Source: Sindora glabra (taxonomy: Eukaryota; Streptophyta; Magnoliopsida; Fabales; Fabaceae). Taken from it: DNA of 64,000 nucleotides. How positions within the stretch are numbered: the first letter of the stretch is position 1; each line of letters begins with the position of its first letter. The DNA lies in assembly GCA_020226215.1 (NCBI GenBank), contig CM035226.1:63635455-63699454 (forward strand), given 5' to 3'. Made by a program: the position numbers and the translations under genes. Under the pieces are notes generated by a model. It made no database searches, had not been told where the DNA came from, and worked only from the letters and a program-made list of their open reading frames with translations. Of this stretch, positions 37,990-51,184 are shown one piece after another.

Positions 37990-38478
37990 AAGCCTAAGAA
38001 GGGAATCATTCACGTTCAAAAGTAGAAACATACCTTTAAATGTAAACCAATTGTAGATTCTTTGAACATGTTTATGTTGCATCAAGAAGTAGCATTCTCC
38101 ACACGGTTTCCTTTTATTCATCTTATCTCTTTGACTCTTGTAAAGTGGTACCTGACTTGTTTTTGTCAATGCCATTACATGTGGAATTTCCTTTCTTTTA
38201 TTTAACCTTAGAGTTCCTAACATCAATTTTGTTCTTTAGCTCCTTTAGTAATCCACCTTGTTTTCCAAGACCTTTTATAGGTAGGTTAACTTTAGCTTCT
38301 TCTTTTTTTTTTTTTTGGACTTGAGCAAGAGATGATCTTTTCACAAATTTTTACTTTTTATTTTGATCATATGCCACAAACTCTCTATTTCAATAGTAAC
38401 TCTTCTTTTATATCCTTTGATCAGGGTGCTCAACATAGAGTTGGAAGTAGTACTCCTCAATTGATTTCACATTTTACT
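37990..38478 (-). pseudogene. Lysine-rich exon-like relic of an unrecognised protein
   Basis: Reading leftward with three shifts or stops: SIEEYYFQLYVEHPDQR (about 38,465), KEELLLK, REFVAYDQNKK, KRSSLAQVQKKKKEEAKVN, PIKGLGKQGGLLKELKNK (about 38,255), then KSGTTLQESKR (about 38,130). The mix of residues looks like a genuine charged, low-complexity nuclear-type protein, but I cannot name the family. It is on the same strand as the relic at 36,098-36,304, about 1.7 kb upstream in the sense of transcription, so both may be pieces of one intron-containing gene. Confidence 0.3.
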
Positions 38479-41400
38479 ATGGTTGATGGTTCTTTCATTC
38501 CTTGAAATGATACAATATAAACACTAAATTACAAATGACAAATATAAATGCCGAAGAAATGAAAATTGATTATAAGTTTAAATCCTTAAACCATCTAAAA
38601 AACATACAACAAATGAACCATCCACAACACCATAATTTGGAAGGGGCTAGAATTCAATGAAGATTAGGAAGGAAGAAAAGTTTTGATGATATGAATATAA
38701 AGAGAAACTGAGATAAACCTAGCATAGATTGTGTCAATCTAAAATTTGAAATTGAAATCCTACAAGAGGAGATCGTGTCAATTTTAATTTGAAATCCTAT
38801 TTCCTAAGGATTTCATATAATTGAAGTTCATAAACACGACTAGTATAAATATGGAAAAGACTGGGTCAATCCTACAAGAGAAAATAAATTTATATAAAGA
38901 AATTGAAATCAAAATCCTACAAGAGAAGATAAATTTGGCAAATATTGTGTCAATTCGAAATTGTAGATATTTCAAGTTATATAACTTAAGTTCATAAATA
39001 AAATTAGTATCTTTTGTACATAGTTCATAAATAATTAATGACATGCAACCAAATCCTTCAAAATTGAACCAAAATAATAGAATCATTTCTTTACTTCCCT
39101 TTCACTAAACCATGAAAAATTAACAACATAACAAAGTGATAACAATAGTCGACATTATCAAATTAAAAAGTGGCTTCCATATAACATAAATAATTTCTTC
39201 CATAAACCAAAGTTAAAAAAATTAACAAATTGCTTTCATGCGTATGAACAAACATTTTATAATAACAAAAAAGCCATTTGCATTTTATAAATTGCATGCC
39301 AACAATATCATTTCCAAAAAAATCAATAAAAAATAGACAATAGATGACAAGGCATTAATTGACTTATCATTATAACTAATAAACAAGAAGGAAAAATCAA
39401 AACTTCAATATTAGAACATAGGTTGACAAATTGGAATTCATATATTCCATTTTTTAAATTAGCAAAATTATACGAGAAAACAAAACCCTCATTAGAGAAT
39501 TATATGAAAGCAACCATCATTGAATATGAATACATATCTCATTTCATTTAAATATAAAATCAGTTATAAGACATGTCATATATTTTTATAAAGAAAGACC
39601 TTGTTTTCAAAAATAAACCTCCAGGAAAAAAAGAATGCAAACTGAAACACTCTTATTCAATGAAAAGTGCATATATAAGAAAATAACTTGAAATTTTCAA
39701 TATTTGAAAATAAGAACCTTTCAAACTAGTATAAAATTTAGCAAATTATAAAGAAACTAAAATAAATGCGAGAATCTTTGTTGTATTTAAAAATATACAA
39801 AATTGCAAACCTTATCAAGAAATTATTAGAAATAAAACACAATTGAAAGTCAAAAAATGATATAAGTTACGTAAAAATGCTCTTTTCTAATAAAAACACA
39901 TCAACAAAGTCATACATTTTGAACTCTTAAGGAATAAAAATGAAAAAGTATCCAAACAAAAAAAAAAAATGGAGTCAAATTTTCAATAGACCAAAACAAA
40001 TCTCATTGTAAAGTGTGAGGAATCCAAACAACATATAGAATAATATGTGCAAACCTTTTAGAAAGTTTAAAATGTTTGAAAATAAAACAACATTTACATT
40101 TTCAGTTTAAAAAGTTTCTCACTTGAACATGGACATCATATGTTCCAAAATTTTCAATAGAAAAATAAATAATGCATATAGAGGAATAGTATAATTGAAA
40201 TAAAAAATGACTACTTTATACATGTCCATATACATATCAAGATACACATTGAACATAACAATTAAAGTTGATAAGTTTAGGATCAAAAGCCACAACTTAA
40301 TAAAAAAGATGTGTATAGGCATACTTGGGATACAAGATAATCCAGTGAAAAAAAAAGCCATAACTTAAAAAAATAAGAATGGTAAATGCTTAACATGCAA
40401 ATAATATCAAAAGACATAAGGATGGAAACATATAGATAAAAGTGAACAGTACCAAAAAGAATGAAATCAATTAAAAGCCAAAACTTAACACCAAAAAGTG
40501 TGAATAGGCATAATTAAGAAACTAAATAATCTAATGAAGAAAAACATAACTTGAAAAATGAAGAATGATAGATGAAAAATGCGAAAATAGCATAGCACAA
40601 ATATCTTTTAATGCAATAAAGATGTCATATTTAGGATCAACATGCAAAAATTATCAAAGAGGTAGAGAAATAGAAATAGAGATAATCATGATGATAACAC
40701 AACTTTAGATTAATACATAAAATAGATTAAAATGAAGCAAAAAAATTGTGAACCAAACAACATGTTGAAGAACATACCTAATAGTGGATGCAATGAAGAA
40801 AAAGCTATAACTTGAACAAAGGTGAATAAAAAAAGATGAAGAATGCAAATATAGCACAACATAACCTATATTGTAAATGCAATGCAATGGAATAATAAAT
40901 CCTAAGAATATGTAAAATTGAATTTATAAATAAAAACAACATGAATAATAGATATGTAAGATGGGAGCAAGAAAAATAAGAATATGTGAGAAGGGAGCAA
41001 ACATGTTACAAAATGAATAATAATCCTTATCACAAAGAATTAGAACACATAACACTAATTTTATGGTATTTTAAAGGGTATCAAACATTTATTCCAACAT
41101 CCATTAATCTCAATCAAAGAAAATTAGCAAAAAATGATATTGTGTTAATCAAATTTGGAATAGTAGAAAATTAGGGTTTTTTTAATACCTAAAAAACACA
41201 AAATCGAGTAAATTAGATATCAAATTTGACCACTAGAAAGCTTATTAACCTAAAAACTAGCAAAATCACTAACGTAGATCAATGAAAAGAACTTTGAAGT
41301 GATTCAAAGTTAAAAGTAAAAGTATTACACTAATAAGGAAACGAATGAAATATAATAAAGCCAAAAAGACAATTGGACCAAAATATAAAATAGAAATTAA

Positions 41401-41745
41401 CAAATTATAGATGGACCATATAGTGCTTCGAGAAATGAGATAAAAAAATGAAAGATAAATTAGAAAAGAACTTTGTAGCCATTAAATGCAAACCAAAGCT
41501 TATAGAAAATATATTGATTCAAAATCTAAAATGCAATTAGAATAAAAATTCATAGAGATATTAGGGATTTGGAGAGCGAAAAGGGCCTTAATAAGCTTAG
41601 AGAAGGTGTTATGAATCTCACTCACCTTCGCTAAAAATGTTAGGGTGCAAGAATAAAGGTAAGGCATTGTTAGGATAAGGGAATGCCATTTTAAAATAGA
41701 GTGGTTATAAGAGAGTTGACTTGTTCTAGTAAAAAATTAGTAATT
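38479..41745. other. AT-rich non-coding stretch with weak repeats
   Basis: No gene was recognised. CCTACAAGAGRAGA-like words recur near 38,758, 38,871 and 38,930. A degenerate unit containing AACTTAAYA, GTGTRNATAGGCATA and AATCYA(A/G)TGAA appears near 40,290 and 40,478, with a weaker relative near 40,790. Confidence 0.45.
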
Positions 41746-41958
41746 TGTTATGAAAAAATGCTCAATACTAAATAAATAAATGAAAGAAATGAAGAAGAAT
41801 TATAAGATTAGGAGTATATTTCATTCAACTATCCATAGAATGATTTATACAACCCATATTTATAGAATAGATAAGTCAAATATTACAATTTTATAACCAT
41901 TTAGTTATGACTCAAAATAAAATAAAACTATATAAATTATTTTTCAAATGTACCAACA
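41746..41958 (-). repeat. Copia 3' LTR, about 213 bp
   Basis: On the minus strand it starts TGTTGGTACATTTG and ends TTTTCATAACA, the TGTTGG...AACA pattern common to plant copia LTRs. A TATAAATA-like promoter word (CTATAAATATGGGTTG) sits in the middle. The partner LTR was not found. Confidence 0.6.
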
Positions 41959-41989
41959 TATATGTTTAATTTTATTCTGATACCTTCTA

Positions 41990-44534
41990 GTTTAAAAAGA
42001 AATGCTTCTTGTTAAAAAACTATATCAAGATATGTGTAATTAAGATACTGTAATGCATCAATTACATTAAGATATAGTACTTTTGGATCAAGAATTTTTT
42101 CTTCGTTCTTTGGAGTTTAAAGTGGAATAAGAGTAATTAAACAATTATTGGGATACTCAATTGATATGATTTATCTATGTAAAAATATTTTAGGATTTTT
42201 TATTTTGATTGATAAATAAATGTTTTATCATTTAAATACTTGATTTGCAGGTAACTAAATTTTTTAAAATCTTTCATCTAAAACTCCCTTCTTCAAAAAC
42301 TATCTTGTCTTTAGGAGCCTTTCATGAGTTCTAATAATATTCAAATTATCAATATATGTTGTAATTGTAGTGAAAACACATTTTTCTTTATAAAAACAAA
42401 ATGGATTTTTATAAACTTTTAAAAAATATTCGTTAAAATGATTGTATCACATTTCTCTTGATTAGTTTAATCTACACAAAGATGTTTTTAATTGAATTGA
42501 ATACATTTCTTAAAAATTCAAATTTCATGCCTCAAACATTTAAAATTCTTTAGAGATTTTCATAAAATTTCATTGTCAATTGTCATGCATGAAATAAGAT
42601 ATACATTTAACTTCAATTTTCTTATTATCTTAGTATAATTATACATTTAAGTTCACACCTTTAGATTATTTCATTGGTTTAAAACCTTTTGGATGTTTCT
42701 TTACTTTGCAAGTAAATTTAAACTTTATATTTTCATTTGAATTGTGTCTACTTTTTCTTTGTAAATTTAATTTTCTTATTATTTTAGTATAATTATACAT
42801 TTAACTTTACATCTTCAAGATGCTTCATTAACTTAACACCTTTTGGATGTTTCTTTATTTTGCAAGTAAATTTAAATTTTGTATTTCTATTTGAATTGCA
42901 TCTTTTCTTTCCTTTTTTTGGACAAATAATTATACATTATTATTCTATAAATTCATGATCCTCATAAATCACTATTTTTCAAATTCTAGGCATTACATTA
43001 TATATAAGAGTAAATGTGTCAACAACTACTTCCTTTTTTATTTCATCTTTCTCATTAAAGATATAATCAATTAAGATTTTTTTTTCATAAATTTTAAGTA
43101 CCTGAACTTCTTCCAAAAGTTTGTTTTAGATCTCTTCAAAAATATTTAATTTCTCAATAAGGCCATTCGTTTACTCTTTCTTTATTTTAAGCACATTTAT
43201 TTTTGGAATCAATAGGTTTATCATGCATCAAGCATATACTAAACTCAATTATTATTGATAAACAAATCGCTCTACTTAAGCATCAATCTAAATAAAAGCA
43301 TTTACAATTGACATATAATACTTATTTATTCTCTTTTGATTAGCAACATATTTGGTAATTTTGCTATGTTTTATAAATCAATCATTTTATAAACTTTTAG
43401 TTTGTGTTGCTTCATCTAAGGATCAAAATGATTGAATATCAAATTATTTCTACAACTATATATTTTCTCCGCTTGATTCTAGGAATATAATTTCATTTAT
43501 GAACTTATATTTTATATCACTTTTCAAGTAATGGAATAAAAATATATTGCATAATCAAAAAAATTTTATGTATAAAACTTTTTAACTCCTTACCAAAGCT
43601 AATTATAAGGTGGAACCATAAATTTTTGATTTGCTGTATATAAGTATTGCAACATATTAAGTTACATGTCATTAAAAATGATATAAGGAATCTTGTTCTC
43701 TTAAACAAAGATACATCTAATAATTTGAGACATTAAAAATATTCTAACTAAATCATTTTACATATGAACATACTTTAAGATGTTCAATAATTATTTCTAT
43801 TGGAAAATGATAATCATTAAAGGCTTTGGATATTAATCTATCAGCATTATTAAAATATATTATCTTAATTGTATAACTAAGAAATTTTACTCAAAATTAG
43901 ATTATTTAAGCAAGTGATCTTGCAAACGTCAAATTGTGGACTGATAATAAACACATATATGACTATTTTATTAAAAATTAACTAAAATTATAAAATATCC
44001 ATATAATCCATATAGTAGATAAATAGATTAACATTTTTCACTTCATATTTTTTCCAAAAATATCAAGAGTTTAATCCTAACTTTAGTTGACAATGACCTT
44101 AATAACCTTCTAATTAAATTCCTTTTGAGAATAAGTAACACATGAAATTTTATTAGACAAAATAATTTTTTCATTCTACAATGATTGAATAGCTTTATGA
44201 ACTTCCCATTACATTTTGCATTATTATTGATCTAGAATGACCTATCTAATCATGGCAAATAATGAAGTCACTTTAGTTAGTGAAATTTTAGTTTGATTTT
44301 CTTTGAATTCACATTATATATATAATACATATTAAAAGAAAATGATAGTAACTTTTTCTAATACATTTTCATCACTTGAAACAATAACTATAATATAAAG
44401 ATATTCAATATTTATTGTCTCAATAAGGTATCTATTTTATCATATATCTTTAAAACTTAATAATTATCTTCGAGACTTAATTGATAATGATGCATCTACA
44501 AACATTTTATATCTCTTAGTAAAATTATATTATT
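41990..44534 (-). pseudogene. Copia pol, 3' part (protease end, integrase, reverse transcriptase)
   Basis: Reading leftward: LLRDIKCL-like end of protease, then the GAG-pre-integrase block as HD-stop-IGHSRSIMMQNVMGSS (about 44,250), integrase core traces LTFARSLA, SYTIKIIYFNNADR and SKAFNDYHF (43,960-43,800), then LFKRTRFLISFLMTCN (about 43,700). MHDKPIDSKNK follows (about 43,220). Reverse transcriptase pieces are HPKGVK (twice), KNIFV-stop-INQEKCDTIILTNI, FVFIKKNVFS and LDPKVLYLNVIDALQYL (about 42,060). RNase H is missing, and the frame runs into the LTR. Stops and shifts are frequent. The gypsy element abuts at 44,535. Confidence 0.85.
42620..42930 (-). repeat. 154 bp tandem duplication inside the copia reverse transcriptase
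   Basis: AGTATAATTATACATTTAA occurs at 42,632 and 42,786, and CCTTTTGGATGTTTCTTTA followed by TTTGCAAGTAAATTTAAA is repeated at the same spacing. In translation the HPKGVK-type motif before the conserved GYKWVF block is present twice. The copies have diverged at many sites, so the duplication is old. Confidence 0.75.
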
Positions 44535-45306
44535 TGATGCAAACCTAGTATGAACTAATTGTAGAGAATATGCAAACAATTTGGAAATGTCAAGGATCGT
44601 CCTAAAATTAGAAATGAAAATGAAAAATAGATAAAAGAATCATGCCACACTTTAAAGAAGTGATAAGTGATAAATGTTGATGCTATAAAGGATGGATCCT
44701 TTAATAAGTCTTGAAGTTTTTGCAAGAATATTAGAAAGAAAATATTTTCCAAAATTTAATCTTAGATTAATCATCTAAAATTATGTTCAAAGAGAAACAA
44801 GCCTTCTTATATAATTAGAATTGTAATTAACCTAATTGGGCTCAATTAGACACAAATAGGCTTAATATTAGCACACTAAGTAAACCATAATTTGTCCAAA
44901 ATAAAGTATCAAAAATATAGGTTAATCATACATAATTTACATAAGGTCTAAATGGTTTAACCTATAAGAAAAAAACTAATCCAAAGCCTAATAGATAAAA
45001 CAAATGGATTCTACACAAGGCAATTAAGTACTCTATTTGAGTACTATCCAGAATTAAGGCAATATTCCAGTATAGTACTCAAGTACTTATAGGTAAAGAT
45101 GAACTCCAAGTGCAATACCTAACTACTAGTCTTCAACAGCTGAAAGTAAGAAATCCATTTATTAGGTCCTTCCAAGCCTCCATCCTCATACTCCTAAGCT
45201 CTTTAAACAAAGTCCTTGAAGGGCTTTTTTCATCCTTTTTACCTTGCTCCTTATGATTAGGCCCTCTAGCAGATGCAAGTGCTTTTCCATGGTCCTCAAG
45301 ATTGCA
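44535..45306 (-). repeat. Gypsy 3' LTR, about 772 bp
   Basis: On the minus strand it begins TGCAATCTTGAGGACC. It matches the right-hand LTR throughout, for example CCATGGTCCT, GAAGGGCTT, ATTAGGTC, GATGAACTC, GTACTC, TCCTTTAATAAGTCTTGAAG and AGTGATAAATG, with many substitutions and small indels. Several copies of AAGTACT-type words lie in it. Confidence 0.92.
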
Positions 45307-48300
45307 TGATCCTTTTTTCTTGAAAAAGATTTATCCTTAAATTTGGATCTACATTAAATAGAGATAAATCAGCAACATTGAAAGTAGCACTAAATCCATA
45401 CTCACTAGGAAGTTCTAGCTTGTAAGCATTGTCATTAATCCTCTCAAATACTTGGAAAAGTTTATCTCCTCTTAGGTGTAATTTAAATTTTCTTTGGGTT
45501 GATAATCTTCCTTTTCTCATGTATGCCTAAACCAAGTTTCTTGGTTCAAACATAATTTTCTTTCATCCCTTGTTAGCTTTTTGGATGTATTAGGAAGTCT
45601 TCTTCTTAATGTTCTACCACTTGTTTATACAACTTTTTAACAAATTCTATTTTCCTTTTCCTATTTAAGCTAGATCTCTTATCAATAGGTAATGACAATA
45701 AATCCAAAGGAATTAATGGATTAAAACCATAAACAACCTTAAATAGGGAAAATTAGATAGCAGAATCAACACCTCTATTATATATAAACTTAACATAAAG
45801 TAAGCAATCATCATAATTTTTCAAATTCCTATGTATAATAGAATGCAATAAAGTAGTTAAAGTTCTGTTTGCACCTTAGTTTGTTCATCTATTTATAGAT
45901 GACAAGTTGTTAAAAACAACAACTTAGTTCCTACCTTGTTCCATAAGACTTCTTAAAAATAGTTTAAGAACTTTATATCTCAATATGAAATAATGTTGCA
46001 TGATACTCTATAAGTCTCACCATTTATCTAAAGAATAAATTTGCTATGTTTATTGCATCATTAATTTTATGGCATGGTATAAAATGAACTATCTTGCAAA
46101 ATCTGTTAACCACAATAAACAAAGTCTCTTTTTTTTTCTTAGATCTAGGCAAACCTAAAACAAAATCCATAAATATGTCAATAAAAGGCTCACTAGAAAT
46201 AGGGAGTGAGGCGTACAAACCATATGGCATCACTCTAGATTTTCCTTCCCTATAAGTAACATAATTAGCATAAAGCTTCTAAACATCCTGCCTTAAACTA
46301 TGCTAAAAGAAATATTGACACATAATATCTAAAGTTTTTCTTATGCCAGAATATCCTATCAACCCTCCACTATGAGCTTCTTTCATAAGCAAAGCTCTAA
46401 GAGAACTCTTAGGCACACATAATTTGTTTTCCTTAAACAAGAAACCATCATTCTTATAGATTTGTCCCCTTTAAATAAGAAACCATCATACCTATAAAAT
46501 GTTTCAAAGGTTTTCTTTCATATGCCTGAAAAATACAAGAAAAATCATTATCCTTCTTACATAAGTTTTTCATATGTTCAAATCATAACAATTTAGATTG
46601 CAAAGTAGAGATAAGAAGGTGTCTTTAAGATAATACATCAGCAATGACATTATCTCTACCTTACTTATATTGAATTATATAAGGAAATCATTCGATAAAC
46701 TTTATCCATTTTGCATGTCTCATATTTAAGTTTCCTTGATTCTTCAAATGCTTTAGGGTTGCATGATTACTATGAATGACAAACTCTTTAGCTATAGCTG
46801 GTGTTGCCATATCTGTAAAATTAAAGTTTAAAGTTCTTTATCATAGGTAAGGTAATTGAAAGGTGCTCCATTTGACTTTTTACTAAAATAGGCAATAGCG
46901 TTTCTTTCTTGCAATAATATAGCTTTAATGCCTACACCTAGGGCAACGCATTCAATTTCAAAAAAATTTTTGAAGTTGAGAAAAGCAAGTGAATATGAGG
47001 AATTCGACTTTTTTTTCAACATATTAGAAGTTTTTTCTTACTCTTCTTCCTAATGAAAACTTAGTTTTTTCTTAACTAATTCATTTAAAGGGGTAGCTAG
47101 GGTGCTAAAAATTTTAACAAACCTTCTATAAAAGCTAACTAGTCCATGGAAACTTCTTACCTTACTAGCACTCTTAAAGGTAAGCTATCCTTTAATTGCT
47201 CTAATTTTCTCTTCATCTATTTCAATTCCTTGGCTACTAACAACATAGCCTAAGTAAACAATTTTTTCCAAACAAAAAAAATATATTTCTCCATATTAGC
47301 ATTCAATTTTTTTCTTTCAAAACTTACAAGAAATGTCTTAAATGCACAACATGGTCATTAACATTTTTAGCATGAACAAGGATGTCATTAAAATAAATAA
47401 CAATAAGTTTCCAATGAAAGGGTGCAAAACATGGTTCATTAATCTCATAAAAGTATCTAGTACATTAAACAAAGCGAAAGGCATAACAAGCCACTTGTAC
47501 AAGCCATGTTTTGTCTTAAAACTACTTTTCCACTCACCACCGTTTCTTATTATGATTTAATAGGAACATTGTTTCAAATTAATTTTAAAAAACACAAATG
47601 AGCCATGCAATTCATCATATCTATACTTTACTGTGATTTTATTGATTGACTAACAATCAACACATATTCTCTAAAATCCATTCTTCTTTGGCACTAGCAA
47701 CATTGGTACAAAATATAGGCTTATACTTTCCTTAATGTATCCTTTGAATATAAGATTCTTTACTTGCCTTTGGATCTTCTTGGATTCCTTCAAATTTGTC
47801 TTATAAGCAAAATGGTTTGGAATAGGAGCACTTAGAATAAAATTAATTTAATGCTCAATCCCTCTCTAAGGTGGTAATTCTCTTAGAGCATTTTTAGGGA
47901 ATACCTTTTCAAATTCTTGTAAAAGAGAGTAAATATCACTATGAAAAACAAGAGTATCTTAGTTAATAATTATGTAGGCTTCTTTGTATAAAAGTACAAA
48001 CATTGGCCTATCATCATAGTAGCCATTACTCATATCACTCATTCTTGTAAAGACATTTAACTTATTTTTCTCTCTCTCTTATTTTGAACACTTACCCTTA
48101 TCATTTTTTCTTTTTTTGTTTTCTCTCAAACTATCTTTCTTTTTTTCTCATTTTCATTCTTTTTCTCACTCTTTTTCTTCTTTTACATTTTTATTCAATT
48201 TTCTTGTATTTCTTTTAGTGATAAAGATAAAAAGGTCACCTTTTTACTTTTCATCTCAAAGTTATATTTATTAAGAAGTCTATCATGAGTAGTATTCCTA

Positions 48301-49802
48301 TTAAATTGCCATAGTCTCCTAAGCAATATATGACAAGCATGCATGGAGAAAACATTGTATAATACCTCATTATGATACCTACCAAAGTTGAATGTGACCA
48401 ACACATGCTTGGTCACCCTAACCTCTTTGTTATCATTCAACCATTGTAATTTGTAAAGTGTGAGATATTTTAAGATAAGCAAACTTAATTTCTCAACAAT
48501 GATAGTGCTAACCATATTAGCATAACTATCATTATCAATGATTAAGTTACGAATTTATCTTATAACTTAGCATTGAGTATGGAAGATGTTCTCTCTTTAA
48601 TCTTCATTCTCTTCCTTGGACTAAACATTCAATGATCTTTTAACCATAAAAACCATCACCATTTGTAGAACCTTTAAATTCTTCACCACTTTCTTCCATG
48701 CAAAGAGATAATTCTTTCTTCCTATTATCATTGGTGGATTTTATCTCTCCATTTTCTCTTATCATTTTTACTCTCTTATTAGGGCACTTATTAGAAATAT
48801 GGCTATACCCTATGCATCTAAAGCATTAGACATTAGCATGTCTATAAGGCATTTTAATTTTCCCATTACCCTTAGATTCTTTTACCTTAGGTTTAAATGA
48901 TGATTCAACCTTGTACTTGATGACTTTGTCCTCCTTCTTTTTAATTATTTTATTCTAAGGTTTCTATAAAGCATTAGAACCATGGCTATAATTAAAAGAA
49001 CTCTTCCTCTTGAGTTATTTTTTTCACCTTTCTAGCTATATGTACTACTTCTTCTAAATCTAGATAATGTTGAAGCTCCACTATGTTGGCAATGTCTCTA
49101 TTCAACCCATAGAAAAAAAATTACTCATAATAGCTTTTTGGTCCTTATCTATATTAGCTCTAATCATGAAAATCTTTATCTATTTATAGTAATCTTTCAC
49201 ACTTTTAAACCCTTAAGTAAGGCTTTGTAATTTTTTATATAATTCTCTATGGTAATGGCTTAGAATAAATCTTTTTTGTATGATAAATATTAAATCCTCT
49301 TAAGTTCTTATTGGCTTTTTAACTTTCTTTGGATAATATTCATAATTTGATCCCACCAAATGAGGGTATAGTCAATGAATTCAATGATAATAAATTTAAC
49401 TTTCTTTTCTTTAGAATAGTTATGGTAATTGAAGATTAATTCTATTTTTTCCCATTCCAAATGAGCTTCTAGATCATTCTTACCTTGAAATAAAGGAATC
49501 TTCATCTCAATGTTGTTAAGTCTAGAATCAATTTAATCTTTTCCTAGTATCAACTTTTCTTCTCTCATTCTTCTATTCACCTTTTCTTTTTCCATTTCAA
49601 TTAGATTCATGAGAATCTTTACTTTCCAATTATTACTATATACCTTCTTATCTTTAAAATTTCTTTCATTTTGTCCTATCTCTCTCCTTTCCCTCTTTTC
49701 TCCCTTAACTCTACTAAGTCTATTTTCTACTTCACCGTACCTCAAACTTATTCCATTCACTTGCTATTGTAGAGTTCTAAGAATAGACTTAATATTATTC
49801 AT
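45296..49802 (-). pseudogene. Gypsy gag-pol polyprotein, interrupted
   Basis: The original start is probably ATG 49,802 (MNNIKSILRTLQ, then a stop). Gag core: MKIPLFQGKNDLEAHLEWEK, YHNYSKEKKVKFI, YTLIWWDQIM (49,505-49,320). A zinc knuckle lies near 48,810, with CFRCIGYSHISNKCP-like text. Protease region: PYKLQW-type text TLYKLQWLNDNKEVRVTKHV and ILLRRLWQFNR (48,515-48,260). In reverse transcriptase the catalytic box reads YFNDILVHA at about 47,380, so the first Asp of the usual FDD is Asn. RNase H: CVALGVGIKAILLQE and YFSKKSNGAPFNYLTYDKEL (47,022-46,828). Integrase: SLPISSEPFIDIFMDFVLGL and FIVVNRFCKIVHFIPCHK (46,233-46,050). The last block, LRGDKLFQVFERINDNAY to ATFNVADLSLFNVD, ends at stop 45,296, eleven bases inside the LTR. 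Multiple stops make it inactive. Confidence 0.92.
45307..45322 (-). other. Gypsy polypurine tract
   Basis: On the minus strand the sequence just before the 3' LTR reads CAAGAAAAAAGGATCA, an almost pure purine run. It is where plus-strand DNA synthesis starts. Confidence 0.8.
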
Positions 49803-51166
49803 ACTTCCTCCTAATATCTTAAAGGATTACCTATAAGAAAACATTAGAAAAGAATGGGACCTCACAAAGCACTTTTCTCACTTGATTTAAAGGCATTCAC
49901 ACTTATATTTGTACTCTAACTTTAAAGCTTTCCTTTTAAACAAGTTTAAACACTCTTGCTTTTTTCCATTCTTCATTCTTTTCCCTATCAAGGTTTTTTA
50001 GGAATTAAGAAGACATAATCAATTAGATTCACCAATTGTGATAGTCAATTATCATAAATCAAATCTAATATTTCAACAAATGAGTTCAAAAAACAAAACT
50101 AAAGGAAAATGAAAAGGAAATAAAGATAAATTTCAAACTTAATAGGATTAAAACAAACAAGAATGAAACTAATGAGTAAGAATGGAAGATTGAAACAAAT
50201 GAAAGAAGTAATAAAAAGTTTAAGAAGATAAAAAGCAAGCAATACACAAATAACTTCTCTTAATGCACACTTTCTTTTACTTTTCTTTCTTGATTTTTAT
50301 TTCTTTTTACTTTTGCTTTCTTTTTCTTTTTCTTCTCTTTTTTTTTTGTCACTTTGATTTCTTCTTTTGATCTTTATTTTTGCATTTGATTCAATTTTTT
50401 GTCTTTTCTTTTGGCTTTCTTTTGTCTTGAATCCTCTTAACAATGTTATAACACTTTTGTTTTATTAGAACAAAGGAGTAAGGGATCACAATATTCAAGT
50501 ACCATAAGTATATGAAGGTATACTTAAGTATGGAAGTTGACTACCGTAATTTTGGTAGCCTCTGCCTCTAACTAATCAAATACAAGATTTAAGTACAAGG
50601 CAATTTCTTAAAGGACACTCAAATACTAGAATTAAATACCTTAAATTCAAGTGCTCTTTACCTTCAAGTATTTAAATATAATAGTTAACAACTGTGTAAA
50701 TTTATGTAGTACTTAAGTACAGTAATTAAGTACTATAAGTCAAACTTCCAATTTTGAAATTTTGACAAATAATTTCAAAGTACCTTTTAAACTTAAATTA
50801 GAATCATGAATTTACATGCAATTAAACATAATTATGACATCAGGTTCCCAAGGATTAAAGCACAAAAATGAAGGATGATAAGAATAACAACAATTGGATA
50901 ACAAAATAGCACAAAATAAAATCAATCAATAAAGTAAATTAGATTAAAATGATGAATAACACAAGAACACAAGAATAACAACAAGAATTATGAAAAAATA
51001 GCAAGAATTAGGTATAATTAACATGAAACAAGACACATAAACTCAAAATTGAACAACAATAACAAGATCTAATGAATTAGATCAATGAGACATGAAATTA
51101 AGAAATTGAAATGTAAAATGGAGAAAATATAAGTAAAAAAGGATAAACTTGAATATTGGAAAACAA
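49803..51166 (-). other. Gypsy 5' untranslated leader
   Basis: Non-coding sequence between the primer-binding site and the gag start. It contains a strong pyrimidine tract on the plus strand at about 50,270-50,440 (purine-rich in the element's RNA sense) and a cluster of AAGTAC/GTACTT-like words at about 50,495-50,735 that also occur in the LTRs. Confidence 0.7.
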
Positions 51167-51179
51167 GCTTTGATTACCA
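51167..51179 (-). other. Gypsy primer-binding site (tRNA-Met type)
   Basis: The minus strand reads TGGTAATCAAAGC just inside the 5' LTR, close to TGGTATCAGAGC, which pairs with the 3' end of initiator methionine tRNA. There is one inserted base and one substitution. Confidence 0.8.
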
Positions 51180-51184
51180 AATAA

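Noticed and set aside
44555..44752. Minus-strand frame in the gypsy left LTR
   Set aside because: It lies wholly in the LTR, is not open in the other LTR and has no motif.
49609..49836. Plus-strand Leu/Phe-rich frame
   Set aside because: It is the antisense of the gypsy gag N-terminal region.
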